A stretch of DNA of 64,000 bases from Clostridiales bacterium (GCA_012800735.1 JAAZIU010000007.1:1-64000), one strand, 5' to 3'; positions 25,831-35,204 are shown, counted from the stretch's first letter. Notes: a model not told the origin generated them from the letters alone. Program-made: numbers and translations.

Positions 25831-27300
25831 ATGAAAATCATCTCATTGCTGCTCTGCGCGGCGTTTCTGTGCGCGTCGCTTATTTCATGCGGAGGGACTG
25901 CAGACGACGGCGCAGCTGCCAACACCGCCGCCGCAACCGCCGCGGCCGAAACCGAATCAACCGAGACTCTGCGTGAGAACTATCCCGACACGATTCCCGA
26001 CGGGCTTGACTTCGGCGGCGCGACGGTCACGATACACGGCAGAGGAAACACACATCCTCAGCGGGAACTTTCAGCGGAACAGACCGGCGATATAATAGAC
26101 GACGCCGTTTACTACCGCAATCTGTCGGTAGAGGACCGGCTGAATGTCAAAATTGAGACCTACACCCCTTACGGCTGGCAGGAATACGGCACGGGAATGA
26201 ACCAGATCCGCTCGTCGGTGCAGGCGGGTGAAGACGCCTATCAGATAATCGCCGGCTACTCGTCGCCGATACCCGCGCTTTCCGCCGAAGGACTGCTTCT
26301 GAACCTTAAGGAGATACCCTACATCGACCTTGAACAGCCCTGGTGGGTGCGGAGTACCGTCAACGACCTGACCATACACAACAAACTTTACTTCCTCTGC
26401 GGCGACATTGCACTTACCATGCTCGAATACTGCTACTCGATCGCGGTAAACCTCGACATTGCGCGGAACTACAACGTTGAAGACGTTTATGACACGGTGC
26501 TTGACGGAAGATGGACGCTCGACCGGATGTATGAAATTTCGTCGGGCATCTATTCCGACCTTGACGGCGACGGCGCCCGCAACGAAAACGACCTATACGG
26601 GCTTTATATCGGCAGCGAGATAGGAAACGACCTCGGCGCTTTCATACAGAGCTGTGACATTCACTTCACCCGCCGCAGCGAAGACGACATCCCCTACCTT
26701 GACGCCGATGTCGACAAGCTCATTATACTCACCGAGAAAAATTACAAGCTTTTCTACGAAAACGACGGCGGATATGTCAACACGAGCATAAAGGCATACG
26801 AGAAATTCCCCGCCGGACATATGCTTTTCGCTCCGTCCTATCTCTATTTCTACCCCGACTTTTACAAAGGCATGGAGTCGGACTACGGCATACTGCCTTA
26901 TCCCAAGCTTGACGAAAGTCAGCCGGAATACCGCACCGGGCTGCAGGGCGGCTTTTCGATCTGGTGCGTTCCGATTTCGGTGCAAAACCTTGAGCTTTCC
27001 GGCGCGGTGATGGAAGCAATGGCCGCCCAGAGCTACCGTACCCTCACCCCGACTTATTACGAGACGGCGCTCAAGGTCAAATACAGCCGCGACGAGAAAT
27101 CGATAAAGATGCTGGACATCATCCGCGACGGCGCGGTCATTGATTTCGATTACGTCTATAACGGCATGATCGGCGGTCCTCTCGGCTTGCATCGGGAAAT
27201 CGTTTCAGGCAAGAAATCCGACTTCGCTTCAAAGTGGGCGTCAACGGAACCGAAAGTGGCCGCCGCACTGGAGAAGCTGCTAATCAGCTTCGAAGATTAA
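25831..27300 (+). CDS. Extracellular solute-binding-like lipoprotein (orphan)
   Basis: 489 residues. The signal ends in LISC with the lipid Cys at about residue 20, followed by an Ala/Thr/Glu linker. The body resembles family-1 sugar-binding proteins of ABC importers: DIIDDAVYYRNLSVEDRLNVKIE, WWVRSTVNDLTI, and GILPYPKLDESQPEY (the typical PYPK segment). DLDGDGARNENDLYG is an EF-hand/dockerin-like calcium loop, also seen in this group. No permease or ATPase genes lie nearby, so it may serve a distant transporter. AAGGAAAT is the ribosome site. The ligand is probably an oligosaccharide (inference). Confidence 0.8.
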   Translation: MKIISLLLCAAFLCASLISCGGTADDGAAANTAAATAAAETESTETLRENYPDTIPDGLDFGGATVTIHGRGNTHPQRELSAEQTGDIIDDAVYYRNLSVEDRLNVKIETYTPYGWQEYGTGMNQIRSSVQAGEDAYQIIAGYSSPIPALSAEGLLLNLKEIPYIDLEQPWWVRSTVNDLTIHNKLYFLCGDIALTMLEYCYSIAVNLDIARNYNVEDVYDTVLDGRWTLDRMYEISSGIYSDLDGDGARNENDLYGLYIGSEIGNDLGAFIQSCDIHFTRRSEDDIPYLDADVDKLIILTEKNYKLFYENDGGYVNTSIKAYEKFPAGHMLFAPSYLYFYPDFYKGMESDYGILPYPKLDESQPEYRTGLQGGFSIWCVPISVQNLELSGAVMEAMAAQSYRTLTPTYYETALKVKYSRDEKSIKMLDIIRDGAVIDFDYVYNGMIGGPLGLHREIVSGKKSDFASKWASTEPKVAAALEKLLISFED

Positions 27301-27319
27301 CTTATCCGAACATATACAA

Positions 27320-27342
27320 ACGGGGTTTCGGCTCCGTTTTTT
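27320..27342 (+). terminator. Intrinsic terminator after the solute-binding gene
   Basis: ACGGGG and CTCCGT pair (one G-U), loop TTTCGG, then a T run. Confidence 0.7.
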
Positions 27343-27422
27343 GTTTTGCGCGAATATAATCCGACGCAGATACCAGAAAATTCCTTTTTCGATAAAGGTA
27401 AAGAAATTGTCACATTTGCCGG

Positions 27423-27452
27423 TTGATATCGCGGCTGTTTAAATGTTATAAT
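27423..27452 (+). promoter_or_regulatory. Promoter of the ABC exporter operon
   Basis: TTGATA, 18-bp spacer, TATAAT. It lies about 33 bp before the GTG start. Confidence 0.6.
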
Positions 27453-27484
27453 TATATTTCAGAATAAATATGGAGGTATAAGCC

Positions 27485-29233
27485 GTGCGGCATCTCTTCG
27501 CCCTTCTGAAACACGCGAAGGCTTATAAAAAAGAATATATCTTGGGTCCGATATTCAAGATTTTAGAGGCGATATTTGAGCTTTTCATCCCGCTTGTCAT
27601 CGCCGACATGATCGACCGCGGGGTGAACGCCGGGGACGGCGCGTATATCTATCGCAGCGGAGCTCTTCTGGCGGCGCTTTCTTTGATCGGCTTTTCGTCA
27701 ACCCTCGTCTGCCAGTTTATGGCTTCCCGCGCGGCTCAGGGGATCGGAACGGTGCTGCGGGGAAAGCTGTTTTCTCATATCATGACTCTCTCTCATTCGC
27801 AGCTTGAATCGTTCGGCGCGCCTACCATGATTTCAAGGATAACCGGAGATGTAAATCAGGTACAGACCGCCTCGGCTATGCTGATCCGGCTTGCCGTCCG
27901 CGCGCCCTTCCTTGCCGCCGGGGCGATAGTGATGAGCGCTACAATAGACGCAAAACTGTCGCTTATACTGCTTTTCGCGGCTCCGCTGATATATCTCTCG
28001 ATTTTATTCGTCACCCGCCGCTCGAGGCCTTATTTCAGGAAGATGCAGCGGGAAAACGACAACATGACCCGCATCACCCGCGAAAATATCTCGGGAGCGA
28101 GGGTTATCCGCGCTTTTTCGGCGCAGAGCAGTGAGCGGGAACGCTTTTTTGCCGCCGCCGAGAATTCGGATTCCGCGTCCGTCCGCGCCGGGGTCATTTC
28201 GGCGCTGCTGAACCCTCTGACTACCGTTATAATGAACGCCGGGGTAATCCTGCTGCTTATTTTCGGCGGAATTTCCGTCAATACCGGAAGGCTTTCGCAG
28301 GGAGAGCTGATAGCGCTTTTGAATTACATAAACCAGATACTTCTGGCGCTTATCGTCCTTGCCAATATAATCGTAATATTCAACCGCGGAGACGCCGCGG
28401 CCGAAAGAATACTTGAGGTTCTTGACACAAAGCCGGAAATCATCGACGCCGAAGAAACGGAACAAAGCTTTGACGAATCCGCGCCGGCGGTTCGCTTTGA
28501 AGGCGTTACCTTTCGATACAACGAGGATGCCGCCGACTCGGTTCCGGCTCTCTCGAATATTTCCTTCACTCTCCCCCGCGGCGGCACGCTCGGGATAATC
28601 GGCGGAACCGGCGCCGGTAAATCAACGCTTGTCTCGCTTATAATGCGGTTCCGCGAAGTAATACACGGCGATGTTTCGGTTATGGGCAAGGATGTAAGGA
28701 AAATAAAATCCTCCGACTTGCGTAAAATTATCGGATATACGCCGCAGAAAACCGAGCTTTTTTCCGGAACCGTCCGCTCGAATCTTTTATGGGGCAAGCC
28801 GGACGCCTCCGACGAAGAACTTATCTCGGCTCTAAAAACTGCGCAGGCTTGGGATTTCGTCGCGGCGAAACAAGGGCTTGACACAAGAGTCGAAGCCGGC
28901 GGGCGCAATTTCTCGGGCGGTCAGCGGCAAAGGCTTACCGTCGCCCGGGCGATTGCGGCAAAACCGCCTATTATAATCCTTGACGACCCCAGCTCCGCGC
29001 TCGACGCCGCGACCGACGCCCGGCTCCGCGCCGCTATTAAGCGGGAACTTGCCGATTCTGCCGTAATAATCGTTTCCCAAAGAGTTGCGTCCGTCCGAAA
29101 CTGCGACAATATTTTAGTGCTTGACGGCGGCAAAGACAAAGGACAGGGCAGCCACGGAGAGCTGTATCGCGAATCCCCGATCTACCGCGAAATCTGCGAT
29201 TCCCAGAACGCCGCGGGAGAGGAGGCGGTTTAA
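27485..29233 (+). CDS. ABC exporter half-transporter with degenerate ATP site (subunit 1)
   Basis: 582 residues, GTG start with GGAGGT. Six membrane helices (about 15-310) precede a nucleotide-binding domain with Walker A GGTGAGKST near 372 and signature FSGGQRQ near 476. Walker B reads ILDDPSSALD, so the catalytic Glu is Asp, and the switch His is Gln (VSQRV). These are the changes seen in the degenerate half of heterodimeric exporters such as TM287/288 and BmrCD. It abuts the second half-transporter. The substrate is unknown; drugs, lipids or peptides are possible. Confidence 0.92.
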   Translation: MRHLFALLKHAKAYKKEYILGPIFKILEAIFELFIPLVIADMIDRGVNAGDGAYIYRSGALLAALSLIGFSSTLVCQFMASRAAQGIGTVLRGKLFSHIMTLSHSQLESFGAPTMISRITGDVNQVQTASAMLIRLAVRAPFLAAGAIVMSATIDAKLSLILLFAAPLIYLSILFVTRRSRPYFRKMQRENDNMTRITRENISGARVIRAFSAQSSERERFFAAAENSDSASVRAGVISALLNPLTTVIMNAGVILLLIFGGISVNTGRLSQGELIALLNYINQILLALIVLANIIVIFNRGDAAAERILEVLDTKPEIIDAEETEQSFDESAPAVRFEGVTFRYNEDAADSVPALSNISFTLPRGGTLGIIGGTGAGKSTLVSLIMRFREVIHGDVSVMGKDVRKIKSSDLRKIIGYTPQKTELFSGTVRSNLLWGKPDASDEELISALKTAQAWDFVAAKQGLDTRVEAGGRNFSGGQRQRLTVARAIAAKPPIIILDDPSSALDAATDARLRAAIKRELADSAVIIVSQRVASVRNCDNILVLDGGKDKGQGSHGELYRESPIYREICDSQNAAGEEAV

Positions 29234-31030
29234 ATGAAATCAGACAAAAAAGAAAAAAACACCCGCCCGACGCTGCCGCGGCTGCTTGAATACATAAAGC
29301 CGCATTCCGGCTGGCTCGCCCTCTCGATGAGCTGCGCTGCGGCTTCTGTCATATTTACCCTCTTTATACCGGTTTTGACGGGAGATATAATCGACCTTTG
29401 CGTAGGCGCGGGAAAAGTGGAGCTTTCCGCCTTCCCTCCGATGCTTATAAAACTCGGCGTCTGCGTTCTTGCCGCGGCTTCGGCGGGGCTGCTCAGCTCT
29501 TATTTTAACAACCGGATAACCTTTCGCTGCGCTCGGGAGCTGAGGATGAAAGCGTTCGCCCGGATAACCGGCGCGCCGCTGTCGCTTCTCGACTCGGCGC
29601 CTTCCGGTGAGCTGATAAACCGAGTAACAAGCGATATCGACTACGTTTCCGACGGACTGCTGCACGCCTTTACTCAGCTGTTCACCGGTGTCGCAGCCAT
29701 CTGCGGTACCCTTGTTTTCATGCTCCGCGCCTCCGCCCGCGCGTCGTTGCCGGTTATACTGCTGACGCCGCTGTCTATCGCGGTCGCTGCCGTCATTGCC
29801 CGCGGTTCTTATAAATATTTCAGCCGTCAGACGGCGACTCAGGCGGATATGTCGGGATATCTCGACGAATATGTCGGACGGGCGGGGCTTGTCAAGGCTT
29901 TCGGCCGCGAAAAAGCCGCCTGCGACGGTTTTGACAAGATAAACTCGGAGCTGTATAAATGCGGATATATGGCGCAGGTCTACTCGGCGCTGGTAAATCC
30001 TTCGACGCGGCTGGTGAACAATTTCGTCTTCGCCGCCGTCGGGGTGACCGGCGCTTTGATCGCCTGCCGGGGAGGACTGTCGGTCGGGCAGATCACCATG
30101 TTCCTCGCCTACGCAAGCCAATACGCAAAGCCTTTCAACGAGATTTCAAGTATCGCCGCGCAGCTTACCGCGGCGCTTGCCTCGGCTGACCGGGTGTTTA
30201 AGCTTATCGACACCCCGTTTGAAGACACAAACGACCCGAAGGAGCCGCTTGAAGAAGCGGTCGCCGAAAAGACCGGCGAAGTTTCCCTCGAAAACGTCAG
30301 CTTCAGCTACTCTCCCGACAGAAAGCTGATAGAAGAACTGGGCCTGACGGCAAAACCGGGGCAAAGAATCGCGATAGTCGGTCCGACCGGATGCGGCAAG
30401 ACCACGATAATCAACCTTTTGATGCGGTTTTACGACATCCGCGGCGGAAATATCTACGCCGACGGTCGCGACGCTTATTCAATACACAGAAATGATTTGC
30501 GGCAAAGATACGCGATGGTACTCCAGGACACCTGGCTGATGCGCGGAACCGTCGCCGAGAACATCGCATACGGCGCGAACGGCGAGGTAAGTCGGGAGGA
30601 TATAGAGCAAGCCGCCGAGATGGCGATGGCGTCGCCGTTCATCCGTCAGCTGAAAAACGGTTATGATACCGTGATAGACGACGGCGATACCCTCTCCGGC
30701 GGTCAGAAGCAGCTTATCTGCATCGCCCGCGTTATGCTTGCGGCTGCGCAAAAACAGAACGGAAATTCCGCCGAGCCGATGCTTATTTTAGACGAAGCTA
30801 CGTCAAATATCGACACCCGAACCGAGCTTCTGGTTCAGCGCGCCTTTGCCGAGATGATGAAGGGGAGGACGAGCTTTGTCGTCGCGCACCGCCTTTCGAC
30901 GATCAAATCTTCCGATATCATCCTCGTAATGGATTCGGGAAAGGTTGTCGAACAGGGCAGTCACGAGCAGCTCCTCGCTAAAAACGGCTTTTACGCCGCG
31001 TTATGGAAGGCGATGACCGAAAACAGCTGA
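29234..31030 (+). CDS. ABC exporter half-transporter with canonical ATP site (subunit 2)
   Basis: 598 residues beginning directly after the stop of subunit 1, with GGAGG inside the end of that gene. Six membrane helices, then Walker A GPTGCGKTT near 383, signature LSGGQKQ near 487, Walker B LILDEATSNID with the catalytic Glu, and H-loop VVAHRLS. Together with subunit 1 it should form a heterodimer with one active and one degenerate ATP site. CCGAA/TTCGG plus a T run after the stop may end the transcript. Confidence 0.93.
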   Translation: MKSDKKEKNTRPTLPRLLEYIKPHSGWLALSMSCAAASVIFTLFIPVLTGDIIDLCVGAGKVELSAFPPMLIKLGVCVLAAASAGLLSSYFNNRITFRCARELRMKAFARITGAPLSLLDSAPSGELINRVTSDIDYVSDGLLHAFTQLFTGVAAICGTLVFMLRASARASLPVILLTPLSIAVAAVIARGSYKYFSRQTATQADMSGYLDEYVGRAGLVKAFGREKAACDGFDKINSELYKCGYMAQVYSALVNPSTRLVNNFVFAAVGVTGALIACRGGLSVGQITMFLAYASQYAKPFNEISSIAAQLTAALASADRVFKLIDTPFEDTNDPKEPLEEAVAEKTGEVSLENVSFSYSPDRKLIEELGLTAKPGQRIAIVGPTGCGKTTIINLLMRFYDIRGGNIYADGRDAYSIHRNDLRQRYAMVLQDTWLMRGTVAENIAYGANGEVSREDIEQAAEMAMASPFIRQLKNGYDTVIDDGDTLSGGQKQLICIARVMLAAAQKQNGNSAEPMLILDEATSNIDTRTELLVQRAFAEMMKGRTSFVVAHRLSTIKSSDIILVMDSGKVVEQGSHEQLLAKNGFYAALWKAMTENS

Positions 31031-31043
31031 TATTCGGTTTTTT
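31017..31043 (+). terminator. Weak terminator overlapping the end of the ABC operon
   Basis: CCGAA and TTCGG arms span the stop codon, then TTTTTT. The stem is only 5 bp with an 11-nt loop. Confidence 0.45.
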
Positions 31044-31116
31044 CGTCATTTGTTACAATTTGCCGGCGGAATTATTGTTCATTGCGTCATAATGCTGAAT
31101 GTTTTCTTTTTATCTA

Positions 31117-31145
31117 TTGCATTTTTTCTCCTTACATGATATAAT
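31117..31145 (+). promoter_or_regulatory. Promoter of the Gfo/Idh/MocA gene
   Basis: TTGCAT, 17-bp spacer, TATAAT. It is about 165 bp upstream of the ATG, leaving a long leader. Confidence 0.7.
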
Positions 31146-31149
31146 CTCT

Positions 31150-31311
31150 CAGAAGGGATAAATCATTTTCGGCTCGGATACGGGTGAAAAATAAGGCTCC
31201 GCGAATCGGGATCATAAGCCCGAAGCAAAGCCGATGCGGATTCCGAAACCCCGGGACAGCCGGATTCCCCCAAATCATAAGCAATAAATTTTATGTATGA
31301 GGTAAAAAACC
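31150..31311 (+). promoter_or_regulatory. Structured leader of unknown type upstream of the oxidoreductase
   Basis: A GC-rich transcribed stretch with a TCGGG/CCCGA hairpin near 31208-31225 and repeated GGATTCC-like blocks. It also holds a possible 17-codon ORF (MRIPKPRDS..., from about 31230). I could not match it to a riboswitch class. Confidence 0.35.
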
Positions 31312-32457
31312 ATGCCAGATGAAGTACTAAATCAGTTTACTCCCACGGTCGACAAGACAGAAAAAATCGATACCACCAAAAAGATGAAGGTCGGTATTAT
31401 CGGAACCGGTTGGATCGCCGAGTCCCACATTCAGTCCTTCAAGAACATGCCCGACGTCGACGTAGTCGCAGCTGCCGACCTTATCCCCGGCAAGGCTGAA
31501 GCTTTCATGAAGCGTTTCGGCGTTGAAGGCGTCCGTTTCTATCCTTCCCATAAGGAACTTATCGACAACGAAGAACTCGACGCCGTTTCGATCTGCACCT
31601 ACAACCGTCAGCACGCCGGCCCGACCATCTACGCTCTCGAGCATGGCATTAACGTCCTGCTTGAAAAGCCGATGTGCGTAACTCTTGACGAAGCGATCGA
31701 GATCTGCCGCGCCGAGAAGGCTTCCGGCAAGGTGCTTTCAATCGGATTCCAGCCTCGTTTTGACGCCAACATGCAGCAGATAGGCAAGATCGTCCGCTCC
31801 GGCGCTCTCGGCGAGATTTATTACATCCAGACCGGCGGCGGCCGCCGCCGCGGAATTCCGAACTCCACCTTTATCGAGGACAAAACGGCAGGCGTCGGCG
31901 CTTTAGGCGACATCGGCTGCTATTCTCTCGACATGGTACTCAACGCTATCGGCTATCCGAAGCCGCTTACCATATCCGGCTACACCTCAGACTTCTTCGG
32001 AACCTCAACCGATTATCAGTCCGAGTATGACGCCAAGCGCTTCTCGGTCGACGATTTCGCCGCAGCGTTCATCCGTCTCGAAGGCGGTATAATTCTTGAC
32101 TTCCGTATCTCCTGGGCAATGCACCTTGACACCCCCGGCGACACCATCATCCTCGGCAAGAAGGGCGGTCTCCGTATTCCTTCCACCGACTGCTGGAACG
32201 GCACCGTCGGCGGCCCGATGAAGATTTATCACGACGTCGCGGGAACCCAGGTAGAAACCGTTATTCCGATACTCCAGAACCCGGGCAAGATGGGACTCTT
32301 CGACAGAAAGATCCGCTCTTTCCTCGACGCCTGCAAGACCGGCGGCCCCTCCCCCGTTCCGACCAGCCAGATTCTTTACAACCAGGCTATTATCGACGGC
32401 ATCGGCCGTTCCGCCAAGCTCGGTCGCGAAATCGAAATCGTTATTCCGGAGATCTGA
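31312..32457 (+). CDS. Gfo/Idh/MocA family oxidoreductase
   Basis: 381 residues. The N-terminal Rossmann fold begins near residue 25 with KVGIIGTGWIAESH (NAD(P) site). NVLLEKPMCVTLDEA holds the family EKP motif with the catalytic Lys, and GALGDIGCYSLDMV is the family's GG..D.G.H-type segment with Cys-Tyr in place of the usual His. The C-terminal sheet domain follows. A leading 24-residue polar extension is unusual. The family oxidises or reduces sugars and inositols; the substrate is unknown. The ribosome site is GAGGT. A 14-bp hairpin follows the stop. Confidence 0.88.
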   Translation: MPDEVLNQFTPTVDKTEKIDTTKKMKVGIIGTGWIAESHIQSFKNMPDVDVVAAADLIPGKAEAFMKRFGVEGVRFYPSHKELIDNEELDAVSICTYNRQHAGPTIYALEHGINVLLEKPMCVTLDEAIEICRAEKASGKVLSIGFQPRFDANMQQIGKIVRSGALGEIYYIQTGGGRRRGIPNSTFIEDKTAGVGALGDIGCYSLDMVLNAIGYPKPLTISGYTSDFFGTSTDYQSEYDAKRFSVDDFAAAFIRLEGGIILDFRISWAMHLDTPGDTIILGKKGGLRIPSTDCWNGTVGGPMKIYHDVAGTQVETVIPILQNPGKMGLFDRKIRSFLDACKTGGPSPVPTSQILYNQAIIDGIGRSAKLGREIEIVIPEI

Positions 32458-32480
32458 ATTTAACTCTGCAAACCCAATTT

Positions 32481-32512
32481 GCAAAAGTCGGGTCGCAAGA
32501 CCCGGCTTTTGC
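32481..32512 (+). terminator. Long hairpin with GCAA tetraloop
   Basis: A 14-bp stem (one G-U) closed by GCAA, with arms 32481-32494 and 32499-32512. The 3' arm contains CTTTTGC; no extra T run follows. Confidence 0.7.
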
Positions 32513-32524
32513 CGGTTATTTATG

Positions 32525-32549
32525 TCCGATAACGCTTATAATTATCGGA
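32525..32549 (+). promoter_or_regulatory. Inverted repeat flanking a -10 element upstream of the DHHW lipoprotein
   Basis: TCCGATAA and TTATCGGA are perfect 8-bp arms separated by 9 bp. TATAAT at 32537-32542 lies between and partly in the right arm. The -35 region is poor, which suggests an activator or repressor site. Confidence 0.45.
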
Positions 32550-32593
32550 TGTTAATAACCGTGTAAGGCTAAATAAACATTCAGGAGCCGCCA

Positions 32594-33973
32594 ATGAAAC
32601 AAACGACAATGAAGATTTTATCCTTCATTATAGCAATTTTAATTTTAGCAATACCCGCAATTTCCTGCAACATCGAATACAACTCCGCTCCGGCGGAAAC
32701 GGACCCGCCGGTCACAAGACCGAGAACCACCACCGCCGCAACAACAAAGGTAACGACCGCGGAGACGACTACCGAGGAAACCACTCTGCCGGATACCACG
32801 CCGAGTTCGGTAATACCGGTCGACACAAAGACTTATTCCGAGAAAACCGCAAGGCCGAAGGTGTCATGCAAGGTAAACACCGAGCCTGATTACATCGCTA
32901 TCGCCGGAAGCTGCGAGAAGGACGCCCGCATTATCGTCCGCGGCGGCGAACACGACGTTGAATTCAGGGCAGACGGCACATATTTCCTGGGTTCGGTTCA
33001 AATCTTCCCCTTCGGCAGCTGTGAGCTTAAGGTATACGCCCAGGTTGAAGGCAAAGCGGAAAGCGATCCGTTCACCCTGCCCGTCGCATACAACCGCTCG
33101 GCGACGGGAATCCGCGACGACCGGTATGAGGTCATCGTCGGCCTCGACTCGCAGGGACATTTCATCTCGGCGCTTGAAGACTGGCTCGGGGAAAACCTTC
33201 TCACCGACAAGCAGATTTCAAGGATAACCGAAGTTACGGCGCAGAGGGTGAAATACCTGAAAGATACCTCCGGCGGAGAGCTTATCTATTTCCTCGTTCC
33301 GAATTCGATGACGGTTTACCCGGAGACGGTTCCCTCAAGGTACAAGCGCTCGGATAAGACCCGCACCGCTCAGTTTGTCGAAGCGGTAAAAGCCGGCGGA
33401 GCGACGGTAATCGACACCACCGAAGCGCTGATATCGCACAAGACCGACCCGCTTAAACTTTTCCATAAAACCGACTCGCACTGGACGGAATACGGCGCCT
33501 TTGTCGCCTATGTTGAGTTCTTTAACTATATTGCGAAGTCGTTCCCGGCGGCGGCTCCCCGCGATTTCACCGAGATGGGCTTTTATACCATCGACTGCGA
33601 CGGCGGCGATATGCCGTATTATCTGACCTTCGACACCATCCTCTGCCGCGAGCTTGCCGTCAAAGCGGATTATACCTTCACCGAAAACACCCAGAAGTTT
33701 ACCGCTGACAATCATCTGCTCATGCAGCATTCGACTACACCTGCTGCGAAAGTGTTTGAAAACGACAACCCGGATCTGCCGAAGATGATAGTCCATCGCG
33801 ACAGCTACGGCATCGCTCTCTATGATATGTTCCAGGACAGATGCAGCGTCTGCGATTATATCGCGATGTGGGATTACGGCTTCGACCGCAATAAAGTAAA
33901 AGAACTTCAGCCCGACTATGTCATCTATATAACCGCCGAGCGCGACCTCGGCGACGTGATCGGATATTTCTGA
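32594..33973 (+). CDS. DHHW/AlgX-like SGNH-type lipoprotein
   Basis: 459 residues. Signal with IPAISC (lipid Cys at about residue 25), then a Thr/Pro/Glu-rich linker of about 50 residues. An Ig-like beta domain spans about 80-165. From about 175 the protein resembles AlgJ/AlgX/DHHW proteins: LIYFLVPNSMTVYPE, HKTDSHWTEYGAFVAY (the Asp-His-Trp signature near residue 293), and MIVHRDSYGIALYD (Ser block). Such proteins O-acetylate or handle exported polysaccharide at the cell surface. No MBOAT acetyltransferase is nearby. GGAG is the ribosome site. Confidence 0.8.
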   Translation: MKQTTMKILSFIIAILILAIPAISCNIEYNSAPAETDPPVTRPRTTTAATTKVTTAETTTEETTLPDTTPSSVIPVDTKTYSEKTARPKVSCKVNTEPDYIAIAGSCEKDARIIVRGGEHDVEFRADGTYFLGSVQIFPFGSCELKVYAQVEGKAESDPFTLPVAYNRSATGIRDDRYEVIVGLDSQGHFISALEDWLGENLLTDKQISRITEVTAQRVKYLKDTSGGELIYFLVPNSMTVYPETVPSRYKRSDKTRTAQFVEAVKAGGATVIDTTEALISHKTDPLKLFHKTDSHWTEYGAFVAYVEFFNYIAKSFPAAAPRDFTEMGFYTIDCDGGDMPYYLTFDTILCRELAVKADYTFTENTQKFTADNHLLMQHSTTPAAKVFENDNPDLPKMIVHRDSYGIALYDMFQDRCSVCDYIAMWDYGFDRNKVKELQPDYVIYITAERDLGDVIGYF

Positions 33974-33983
33974 TAAAAAATCA

Positions 33984-34013
33984 GCGTCCCGAAAATTTCG
34001 GGACGCTTTTTTA
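33984..34013. terminator. Terminator between convergent genes
   Basis: GCGTCCCG and CGGGACGC form an 8-bp stem with an A/T loop, then TTTTTTAAT. It probably serves the DHHW gene and may also stop tmcAL. Confidence 0.85.
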
Positions 34014-34020
34014 ATATCTG

Positions 34021-35184
34021 TCATTCAAAATAAGGTCTCGCTTTCAGCGCCCATCCCGCGTCATACGCGGGGGACGCGCAGAGGGCGGAAAATTCGTCGG
34101 TAATGGCGGTCAGCGCCGCTGTTTCTGAGGTTTTGGCAAGCTTTTTAAGTTCCGCCGGACGGCTTATCACCTTTACCTCCTTCGGGATTGCGGCTATCAG
34201 CTCCCTTCCCTTTTCGGACGATGCGAGAATGTTTATATATCCGGGGGAAGAGTCGATAAGTTCCCTTGTTATACCGAATAAGATATACAGCACCGCGCGG
34301 CGGAGACGGGCGGCGGAATAGGTCTTTGTCGGCAGCCGCTTTATAAGTTCCTCATAATCTCCGGATATTCTCGCGGCTTTTTTAATGCGGGACGGCAGAC
34401 CGTGCGGAAGAGTTCCGAGCGCTTCCGCTGCGTCGATATCAAGCCGGCGCAGTTTATGAAGTATAGCGGCGGAGGCGATATTCAGCGACATAGGTTTTGC
34501 GGTTTTGTAAAGCTCAAAAACTTCTGACGGTACGGCTCTTTTCAGTCCTTCAAAGTCGCGGGCGAAGAACAGCCGCCTTGATTCCGTCGCGCTGTCCTGT
34601 GTTTCCCTTTTTATGAAAAGCGGCTTAATATCGCTTCTCCTGAGATGTTTTAAGTATTCGACGGCAAGTATATCGTTTGGGGAACGCGGAAACGGCTCTC
34701 CGAAGACTTCTTCGTATCTGCGGGACAAAACCTCCATATACGGCTCTGAGCTTCCGTCGGCAAGCCCGGCGCATTCCTCCGACAGCGAATAATACTCCTC
34801 GCCGGTCATTATTTCTGCGGCGCGCCAGATATAATCGCTTTCTCCGCGGCAGCCGAATGCGAGATGGGTAAACATTCCGGCAAGAGCGGCTGTATCTATC
34901 CCGCCGCGGGCGAAATCCGACGCCGAAGCTATGCTCCACGGCGGCGGAAGCTCGATTACAAGATCATATCCGCACAAAACGGCGGCTTTCGCGCGGAGGT
35001 ATTTGTCGACAACAGCCGCCTCCCCCCGCTGCACATAACTTCCGCTCATCACGGCGGCGACGGGTACTCCCGGCAGCTCTTCCCTTATCTTTCGAAGCAG
35101 TATTTTATGACCGTTATGAAAAAGGTTAAATTCAGCGATAACCGCAACTGCCGGGGAAGTCTGTGAGATATTATTAAATTCCAT
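34021..35184 (-). CDS. tmcAL: tRNA(Met) cytidine acetate ligase
   Basis: 387 residues, the normal size. The nucleotidyltransferase-like N-terminus has AVIAEFNLFHNGHKILL (HxGH motif; the usual Pro in NPFHNGH is Leu), then GSYVQRGEAAVVDKYLRA and YDLVIELPPPWS, as in YlbM/TmcAL. The C-terminus has SAARLRRAVLYILFGI. TmcAL makes N4-acetylcytidine at the wobble base of tRNA-Met using acetate and ATP. It is divergent from ackA, which interconverts acetate and acetyl phosphate. Confidence 0.92.
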   Translation of the reverse strand: MEFNNISQTSPAVAVIAEFNLFHNGHKILLRKIREELPGVPVAAVMSGSYVQRGEAAVVDKYLRAKAAVLCGYDLVIELPPPWSIASASDFARGGIDTAALAGMFTHLAFGCRGESDYIWRAAEIMTGEEYYSLSEECAGLADGSSEPYMEVLSRRYEEVFGEPFPRSPNDILAVEYLKHLRRSDIKPLFIKRETQDSATESRRLFFARDFEGLKRAVPSEVFELYKTAKPMSLNIASAAILHKLRRLDIDAAEALGTLPHGLPSRIKKAARISGDYEELIKRLPTKTYSAARLRRAVLYILFGITRELIDSSPGYINILASSEKGRELIAAIPKEVKVISRPAELKKLAKTSETAALTAITDEFSALCASPAYDAGWALKARPYFE

Positions 35185-35204
35185 TCTTATTTAACCTTTT
35201 TGTC

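Noticed and set aside
27485-29233. Degenerate ATP site of ABC subunit 1 as a damaged gene
   Set aside because: Asp for Glu and Gln for His are the known pattern of heterodimeric exporters, and the partner subunit is canonical.
31150-31311. S-box, cobalamin or TPP riboswitch
   Set aside because: The diagnostic cores (for example GCCACUG for cobalamin, CUGAGA for TPP) are absent.
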